Below, piece by piece: positions 17,258 through 23,103 of a stretch of DNA of 23,103 nt (the first letter of the stretch is position 1; every line of letters starts with the position of its first letter). The position numbers were made by a program, and so were the translations under genes. The stretch comes from Chara braunii. Its lineage: Eukaryota > Streptophyta > Charophyceae > Charales > Characeae. The notes beneath the pieces were generated by a model that was given only the letters and a program-made list of their open reading frames with translations, had not been told where the DNA came from and did not search any database. The stretch is taken from contig BFEA01000040.1 in the NCBI GenBank assembly GCA_003427395.1, forward strand, positions 1,487,378-1,510,480, in the 5' to 3' direction.

Positions 17258-18985
17258 TAGCGATGGAGGCGGAGACGGAGTAACCGAGAGAGAGCAAGAT
17301 TGAGAAGGAGAAACGGGTGATAGGCAGTCGTCGTCCTCTTCTTCGGCGGAGGAGGAGACAAATGAAGGTAGGTATGGAGAAGAAGGAAGGGGACGCAGAT
17401 AGGACACGTGGCGGATGATTGGACGAGCCAATCGGCTGCCGGAGACCTCAGGTGCGAGCCGTACGGTGTTCACACAGTTTGGTCCGAGCTCGATCACGTG
17501 GAATCGCCCGAAGAATCGTGGCGCTAGCTTACCCTGGCGAGCACATTTCCTTACCTGCACGGTGTCCCCCAATTTGTACTGGGGCCGTGGGCCCGCATTC
17601 TCGTTCCGGGCTTCTTGGCTACGGACCTGTCGGCCTTGGGCCAATTCGATCATTCTCTGGCGCTTTCGGGCTAGCCTAGGGAGGGACCGTTCCATTAGCT
17701 CTACGTGCCGCTTGGCCTTGTCCAGAACCATGGCCCTTGTGGGTCGTCGGTTCAGGGTCAACTCGTCGGGGAGGCTCGGTATTGAAACGCAAGCGACGCT
17801 ATTGGTCCTTAGTTGGAAGGGGCTCAGGCCCGTCCATTCGTGGGGCGTTCCGCGGTGGACCGCCAGGATGTGGTCGACGATATCGGGCCAGGGCCTCGGA
17901 TCCCGTGCCGCGATGTTTCGTCGTAGCGCGGTCTTTATCACCCTATTTGCATTTTCTACCAGCCCGTTGGATTGGGACATGTGTGGTGCCGTATTTCGAA
18001 TAGCGACACCGTGTATGACCAGATTCCTTAGCACCTCCCCTCTGAATTCAGCCCCGTTGTCGGTCAGGATTTCTTCCGTGTCTTGGTGCATCCCGAGAAA
18101 ACGGTTAACATATCGCGCGATCTCGGTAGCTTGTCGCGTGTGACAGGGATAGGCCTCAATCCATTTCGAAAAATTGTCGACAAATACCAACAGGACTGAA
18201 TACTCACAACTATTAGGGCCGGGGGGTACCACAATATCGGTAGTATCCATGCTTACCCTTTGAAACGGCCGCTCAACTACCGTTGGTACTATCGATCTTG
18301 GCGGTTGGATCGGCGCCTTGTCAGCAGCGCAGACCTGACAGTTCTGGACGATGAACTTAACATCGTCGCGGATATTGGACCAATACCACTCATTCTTATC
18401 GATGGCTGCTTCTGTGATTCGCACGGCGAAGTGAGCTGCAGTCTCCTCATGCGTCGTCTTAACCCAGTCATACCTCATGAACGGATGCGGTACTACCATC
18501 CAAATCCCACTACCGTCCGTTTTTCGTTTTTCTAACCTACCCTCGACCCATCGATAATCCCGAGCCCTTTTGTTGGCCCTCCTTCGGTCCTCCTTGGTGA
18601 AGTCCTGAGGGCGGTTGCCTACCAGGGTGGCTATTAAAGCGATATCCGTCCATACCTCTTCCCTTCTAAACTTCCGGGTCTTTTACAACCCTTCTGACGT
18701 GGCGTCGAGGAAACGAGCCTCGGTCGGGATTTTGTCTACTCGACACAGAGGACACAACCAAGGCTTATCACTGCTTCGGTACTGGATGCAAGAGCCATGG
18801 GCTCGTGCGACACACTGTCGACAGTCTACCCAGTCAACGCAACCTTCCCCATTGGGACGCATGGAGACGGAATATACGCGAGAAATTGCTTCGTAAAAAT
18901 AGCAAAATTTATCAGGTAGGGAAAGAAGAGATAAAGAGGAGAGGGGAGAGAGAGGAGTTGCACGGTTACCTCCATCACCCATCAT
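17255..18985 (-). pseudogene. PHD finger-integrase ORF of element 2 (one nonsense codon)
   Basis: About 576 codons in a single frame from the ATG at 18985, interrupted only by TAA near 18683 where element 1 has GAA. Order: Ser/Leu-rich leader, PHD finger (about residues 28-81), a linker (VWTDIALIATLVGN, then KEDRRRANKRARDYRW), an HHCC zinc domain (HEETAAH then CQVC), the integrase core with Asp in MDTTD, Asp in LTDNGAEF and Glu in NGLVENANR, then a GPY/F-type module (KLGDTVQVRK, LAPRFFGRFHV) and an acidic Ser/Pro tail. The second Asp and the Glu are 34 residues apart by my count; 35 is usual. No chromodomain follows. Integrase joins element cDNA to chromosomal DNA; the PHD finger may direct it to chromatin (inference). 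Confidence 0.85.
18743..18904 (-). other. PHD zinc finger coding segment (element 2)
   Basis: In one frame: CYFY, DWVDCRQC, AHGSC, PWLCPLC. Spacing is C-x2-[C], x23, C-x2-C-x4-H-x2-C-x11-C-x2-C, with Trp before the last pair: a C4HC3 PHD finger. Here the second Cys is Tyr, while element 1 keeps Cys. The usual aromatic pair before the His (as in CxxWYH) is Arg-Ala in both copies, so the methyl-lysine cage may be incomplete. Confidence 0.8.
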
Positions 18986-21266
18986 TACTCGTCCGCTTCT
19001 TGCCACGTGGCAAAACGGCCACCTATCCGTACTTAGGCTCGTTGGTTGGTTCTGGCTCTTTCCATGGTATGATTTCTTCGCCTCTCGGTACTTTAGCTGG
19101 TCGATGCAGACGTGTCAGTCCGTCCGCGTTCCCGTGCCTTTCTGTCTTTCGATAAATGATGTTAAACTCATATTCTTGCAGACGCACCGCCCATCGTCCA
19201 ATCATACCCGTGTAATTGGCGAGCTTCTTTAGTGGTAGCAGTGGCTCGTGATCAGTCAGAAGGAGGAACTTATGTCCGTAGAGATACGGATGGAAGTGCT
19301 GGATTCCCCAAACTACTGCATGGCACTCGCCTTGCGGTGCTGAGTCGTTCCTTCGTTCGTCTGGCACCGTTCGCGACGCGTACTCGATGACGTGTTCACG
19401 ACCATCGTTCCCCTTCTGCGCTAGAATGGCGGAGATTGCTTCCGGCTGCCAGTCCGTTATAAGTATGTATTGTTTGGCAGGGTCCGGCCGGATCAGAATC
19501 AGTGCAGTAGCTAGGGTCTCCTTGAGCGTGACGAAGGCTTGCTCACACTCAGCGTCCCACTGAAACGACTGGTCCTTCCGGAGCAGGTTCGTAAGAGGCC
19601 GCGCGATCGCCGCAAAACCCTTGATAAAACGGCGGTAGTACGATGCCAGGCCTAAGAAGGCTCGAACCTGCGTCAGCGACATAGGAACCGGGGCTTCTCT
19701 CACGGCCGCAACTTTTCTTGAATCTGGTCGCAGCCCTCCACGTGTCACCAAGTACCCCAAGAACGAAATTTCCGAAAGGAAAAATTCGCTCTTTTCGAGT
19801 GCGATTTTGAACCCGGCATCCCTCAATGCGCCCAATGTCCACTCAATGTGTTGAGCGTGCCCGTGATAGGTTTCCGAGTAGACCAGGATGTCCTCCATAT
19901 ACACAATTACGCAGAAGTTGATCATTCCTTGAGTCAGCCGTGTCTTGTTGACGAAGTTCTGAAATGTCACGTTCATGGCCCGTTGAAACGTGGCAGGCGC
20001 GTTGCAAATCCCCATCGGACATCGAACCCACTGCCACGTGCCCTCAAACAGTACAAAAGCGGTTTTCGACCGATCTTCCTCCTTTACCAGAATGTGATGG
20101 AAGCCATGCCGAATGTCAAACTTACTGAAGTAATTAGCACACCCGATCGCATCCAGCAAATCATCAATCCGGGGAAGGGGATACACATCTTTAATCGTGA
20201 TGTCATTTAGTTTGCGATAATCGATGCATATGCGGATCGACCCGTTCTTTTTCGGCACCAATACTACAGAAAAGGACCAAGGTCCAGTAGCGGGTTCAAT
20301 CCATCCGCTCTCTTCGAACTCCCGAATCCGTTCGAGAGCCTTTTTCCGTTCCACCAGGGAATACCTGTAGGGTTTGCAGTGTATCGGGGAGTGATTTCCG
20401 GTCTGAATCTCGTGCTGTATAACCAATGACAGTCCGATATCCGTATCCGTCACACTAATCGCTCCATGATATTCCGTCAAAATGTCAGCAATTAAACGAT
20501 GAATCTCATCAGGCACGTACTGTGGAACGTGTAGTTCATAAGGCTGATCCCGGATCCGGACATCGATCTGCTTCGTGTGTGCTTGTTTCGCCGACTCGGG
20601 TGGTGGCGCCGAGATAAACGAATGGTCCGATCGCCAGGAGAATACTGTGGCCATCATTTGTGCATCTTCTTCCCTGATGGCCACGTGTCCTTCCGGGGTG
20701 ATCCCATCGCAGATATCTTGCCACGGTACAGGTTTAATCGCGATCTTGATTCTGAGTTCGTCTGATTCTGCCTCGAGACGCCCAGGGGGTTCCAAAGAAC
20801 TGGCTTCCGCCCCTAGGCGTAACAATCGTACTTCCTTCGCAGGTTGCAAAATAGATTACGGTAAACTCGTGATGTCACAGAAGGACCTCTTATCGGTATA
20901 CTGGGCGAGGAGCGGGAAGACGCCTTCGTACAAGGTTCGAGGGGGTTCCAAAGAATCGACCATCCTCGAAATCTGCACGAGTGGCTCTCCCAAGATCATT
21001 GCCTGGGCCCTACGTAAATCCCGAGTAGTTAATTGCATCGTCTTCGCGATCCTTTTGGGTGGCGGGTAGTAAATGCGCTGACGTGCCAATTCCAGAATCG
21101 TCACGCCGTCTTCATCGCTGCTGTCCGCGTCCTTCGATGATTGCTCATCGTCTGCGGAATTTTCCCAGGTGATCATGCGGAGAGTTCCCGCCATCATCGG
21201 GGAAACTCCCGCGACCACTGTCGGCCCGAACACCCTTACAAGGGTACTTGGGCACATTTCTGCACA
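18975..21266 (-). pseudogene. RT-RNase H ORF of element 2 (two nonsense codons)
   Basis: One frame throughout, with TAA at 20858-20856 and TAG at 19025-19023; the element-wide TGA is at 18977-18975. The N-terminal 135 codons are an unrecognised domain with an acidic patch (DDEQSSKDADSSDEDG) and a conserved-looking ARQRIYYPPPKRIAK. After a linker comes RT: WIEPATGPWSFS, CIDYRKLND, FSKFDIRHGF, PMGICNAPATFQRAM and the catalytic box as YMED (first Asp is Glu); then FLGLASYYRRFI, and RNase H with LITDWQ, QGEC, LTDHEPL and NADGLTR. The peptide SLEPP occurs twice, 155 nt apart, with the DNA word gggggttccaaagaa repeated exactly. No retropepsin D-[ST]-G-A motif was found. Confidence 0.85.
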
Positions 21267-21269
21267 TCA

Positions 21270-21968
21270 CAGAAGGTGCGTTTTCAACGATATCCGAGAG
21301 AGTGTCCCCTTTCTGAGTGACCGCAACCAACACTCGGAGGTTGGGAACGACGCTCGCGCATTGAGATCAGAGAGTGTGTGGGCGTGCGCTTCATGAGCAC
21401 GCGTTAGTTCAACTAGATATTTAATCAGTGCAAACTAACGAATCAATCGGCGGTCCGAGTTGGAAATAAGTTAGAGTTTTGGATAACGCTACGTGAGTCG
21501 CAACCTCAGGCATGCTAACGAAGTCACGGTCAGCGCAAAACTTAGCCATTGAAATCACAACTAGGAGGAAAATTTCGGTTGACTTACTGAGAAGGCGGCA
21601 TTTTGGGAACGCACCGTGTGGAGTGTGCAAGTACTAGGCCTGGCTATAATGAGTGTCGACGGTGGGAGCCGAGGAAAGCTTTAACTTGGTACGGCATGAG
21701 CGAAAGTCGGGGTCTTTCCAACCAAAAGGGGTAAAGACGCGCTTGTTTGACGGGTGCGGAGGGCTATGAAAGCCTCGGCCGCAGCCGCAATATGGCGGGG
21801 CAGTGCGCGTGGCAAGCTGAGCGATAATTGTCCTCCCAAGCAGCGAAGCACGACATTGCGAGGCCATAGGCTCGAAAGGCGGGGCAAGCGGCGGCCTTGG
21901 TACACTAACTACAGGCCCATGCATGCTGCGAATACTAGTAATAGAGGAACTCACGTGTGCTAGGATCA
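21270..21968. other. No recognisable gene
   Basis: Sequence right of the truncated element 2. Short frames only, none with a known motif and none matching element 1 gag or the LTRs. Confidence 0.5.
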
Positions 21969-22041
21969 GGCTTGGGCTTAGCCCTATTGGTTAACATACT
22001 GAACTTTCAGCCAGCAGATCCCGGGATCGAGACAAGCAGCC
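21969..22041 (+). tRNA. Degenerate tRNA-Glu(UUC)-like sequence
   Basis: A 73-nt stretch follows the plant tRNA-Glu layout: an A-box region (ttagccctattggttaacatac), CTTTCA at the anticodon loop giving UUC, and a B-box region (cccgggatcgagac, consensus ggttcgantcc). The outer bases GGCTTG can pair with CAAGC-GCC. The anticodon and T stems do not pair properly, so I take it for a tRNA pseudogene or the head of a tRNA-derived SINE rather than a working tRNA. Confidence 0.35.
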
Positions 22042-22460
22042 AGAATTGGAGGAGCGAAGGAGCGCTATGGAGCTAAACTAAGGGGTTGAGGGTCCCGCGG
22101 GACTATCCCCCTTGGTTTTGCAGAGGATTCCGACCGCGGGCCCAGTATGCAGGACCGTCGCTGGGTTCCGACGGTTCCCCTCCCCCTACCCGTTTACTTA
22201 ATTTCTTTTTTTTTAATTTTGTTAATTATTGCCTATTTTTATTTTTCTTATTTCTGTTTATTCCTGTTTCGGGACGCGGCCCGGTACTGTTCACGGGGTC
22301 GGCCGTGGGACCCAAGAGCCTAGATTAGTGGGTACACCATTAAACTATTGAAATACAGATCCATGTTCAAACCCAGATGATGGAACTTGATGAGTAAAAA
22401 CAAGTACTCTGAATTGTTTGGACCCGGTCGATCTCGCGACGGTACTGTAAGGTCGTCGCT
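22042..22460. other. No gene seen; AT-rich core
   Basis: Contains a 12-nt palindrome GTCCCGCGGGAC (22092-22103), an AT-rich run at about 22195-22270, and just upstream of U6 no clear plant USE (RTCCCACATCG) element; tactgtaa at 22443-22450 is the only TATA-like word about 25 nt before the U6 start. Confidence 0.5.
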
Positions 22461-22467
22461 TGACCGT

Positions 22468-22486
22468 GGCCCTCCGGGACATCCGT

Positions 22487-22518
<32 letters not shown>

Positions 22519-22565
22519 GGCCCCTGCGCAAGGATGACACGTATAAATGGGGGAGAGCCACGGTC
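22468..22565 (+). ncRNA. U6: U6 spliceosomal snRNA
   Basis: The conserved core is essentially complete: the aaaattggaacgatacagag segment with the ACAGAGA box, then agattagcatggcccctgcg and caaggatgacacg, which form the U4-pairing and internal stem-loop regions. The 3' part gacacg-ataaat is the plant type. U6 pairs with U4 and then with U2 and the 5' splice site in the spliceosome and is made by Pol III. The 5' stem (ccc-tcc-ggg) is shorter than the usual plant hairpin, and flanking arms GACCGTGGC (22462-22470) and GCCACGGTC (22557-22565) are perfectly complementary. The promoter looks weak, so it may be a gene or a well-preserved pseudogene. The 5' end is set by analogy. Confidence 0.88.
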
Positions 22566-22569
22566 TTTT
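22566..22569 (+). terminator. Pol III T-run after U6
   Basis: TTTT directly after the 3' arm of U6, the minimal Pol III termination signal. Confidence 0.6.
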
Positions 22570-22879
22570 CCTTTGGCTGCTGTGTACGGCGTTTTTCGTC
22601 ATTACGCTGTTTGACTAAATTCGTCGTTGGCTTTCCGTGTCGAACGATGTGGTCAGCGCCAACGTGGGGGCGCGGAAGACGGGAGCTTGACGAAGAGAAA
22701 GGAAAAACGGTCGTGGGCGATCGTGATTGCGCTCATGTCTGAGCTTAGCGAAGTGTAAGGCCTGTATGAGTGGGTGTCTCATTCGCGAAGGTCGCTTCCT
22801 CGTTGCCTGTGGCCGGTGGGAAGCACCTGAATCTAGCCGCAGAGGTGGCCAGATACTCCGAGAGGTGGGAGAGAGGCGG
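22570..22879. other. No recognisable gene
   Basis: Unique-looking sequence between the U6 sequence and the U1-like word. No open frame with a known motif. Confidence 0.5.
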
Positions 22880-22893
22880 ATACTTACCTGGCA
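22880..22893 (+). ncRNA. U1 snRNA 5'-end-like sequence (fragment)
   Basis: ATACTTACCTGGCA matches the nearly invariant 5' end of U1, which pairs with 5' splice sites. I see no U1-70K loop (GATCACGAAG), no U1 stem-loop II and no Sm site downstream to the window end, so this is at most a 3'-truncated U1 pseudogene, a very divergent U1, or chance. Confidence 0.25.
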
Positions 22894-23103
22894 TTGGCAG
22901 AGGGTACCGACGACCGCTTGCTTAGCACGACAGCCCGGCGATAGCTGGTGAAGCGAAGTTGCGCAACACGAGGAGGCGGTCGGGACGAGGCAGGCCTCTC
23001 CTTCATCAAGTTATCACCCTTCGTCGCTCTCTGAGGAACCACGATCCCCTACTACGTGGAGTACGTCGGCTACGGAGTTGCAGGGACGGTGCAAGTATAC
23101 GAT
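22894..23103. other. No recognisable gene at the right edge
   Basis: Short inverted motifs (gcgaagttgcgc) but no frame or RNA family I can name. Confidence 0.45.

Noticed and set aside
17415-18143. 242-codon plus-strand open frame
   Set aside because: Antisense to the integrase, which has clear motifs on the minus strand.
22330-22385. Second tRNA-like stretch (tagtgggtacacc and tgttcaaaccc)
   Set aside because: A- and B-box-like words are present, but I could not fold acceptor, anticodon or T stems.

Overview
The window looks like repeat-dominated nuclear DNA of a green-lineage eukaryote. The best lineage clue is a U6 snRNA-like sequence near the right end whose 3' part (GACACG-ATAAAT) is the plant form. 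Ty3/gypsy elements with very long LTRs and long (CT)n tracts fit a streptophyte; a charophyte alga or early land plant is my guess, at low confidence. I see no intact host protein gene.

Layout. 1-2259 holds a CT microsatellite, a degenerate 30-bp minisatellite (core about 1043-1310) and AT-rich sequence. 2260-12092 is element 1, a minus-strand Ty3/gypsy retrotransposon: a truncated 3' LTR (2260-3059), a 3' UTR with hairpins, ORF Y (3655-4706), ORF X (4703-5182), PHD-integrase (5179-6884), RT-RNase H (6871-8546), gag (8729-9444), a candidate primer binding site, and a 2.5-kb 5' LTR (9587-12092). After a 346-bp spacer comes element 2 of the same family and strand: a full 3' LTR (12439-15017), ORF Y (15715-16779), ORF X (16776-17257), PHD-integrase (17255-18985) and an RT-RNase H ORF reaching about 21266. 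Its gag and 5' LTR are not in the window. 21270-23103 is unique-looking DNA with a degenerate tRNA-Glu-like sequence, the U6 sequence and a short U1-like 5' end.

Both elements are decayed by frameshifts, nonsense codons and loss of the first catalytic Asp of the RT YxDD box, but comparing them shows a consistent and unusual ancestral design. (a) A C4HC3 PHD finger lies between RNase H and integrase. (b) Pol is split: the RT-RNase H stop (TGA) overlaps an ATG of the PHD-IN frame, 8 nt, +1 frame. (c) Two additional ORFs follow integrase, joined by ATGA stop/start overlaps. (d) The transcribed part of the LTR carries an ORF (called ORF0 here) whose two copies differ mostly by silent changes. (e) The LTR promoter has a clear TATA box, and the transcript leader contains a (GA)n tract of well over 100 nt.

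Read together, the transcript would run TATA / GA-rich leader / ORF0 / gag / RT-RNase H / PHD-IN / ORF X / ORF Y: a five- or six-cistron LTR retrotransposon with stop/start coupling. The PHD finger is a plausible chromatin-targeting module in place of a chromodomain. These functional readings are inference; motifs, overlaps and copy-to-copy conservation are read from the sequence.
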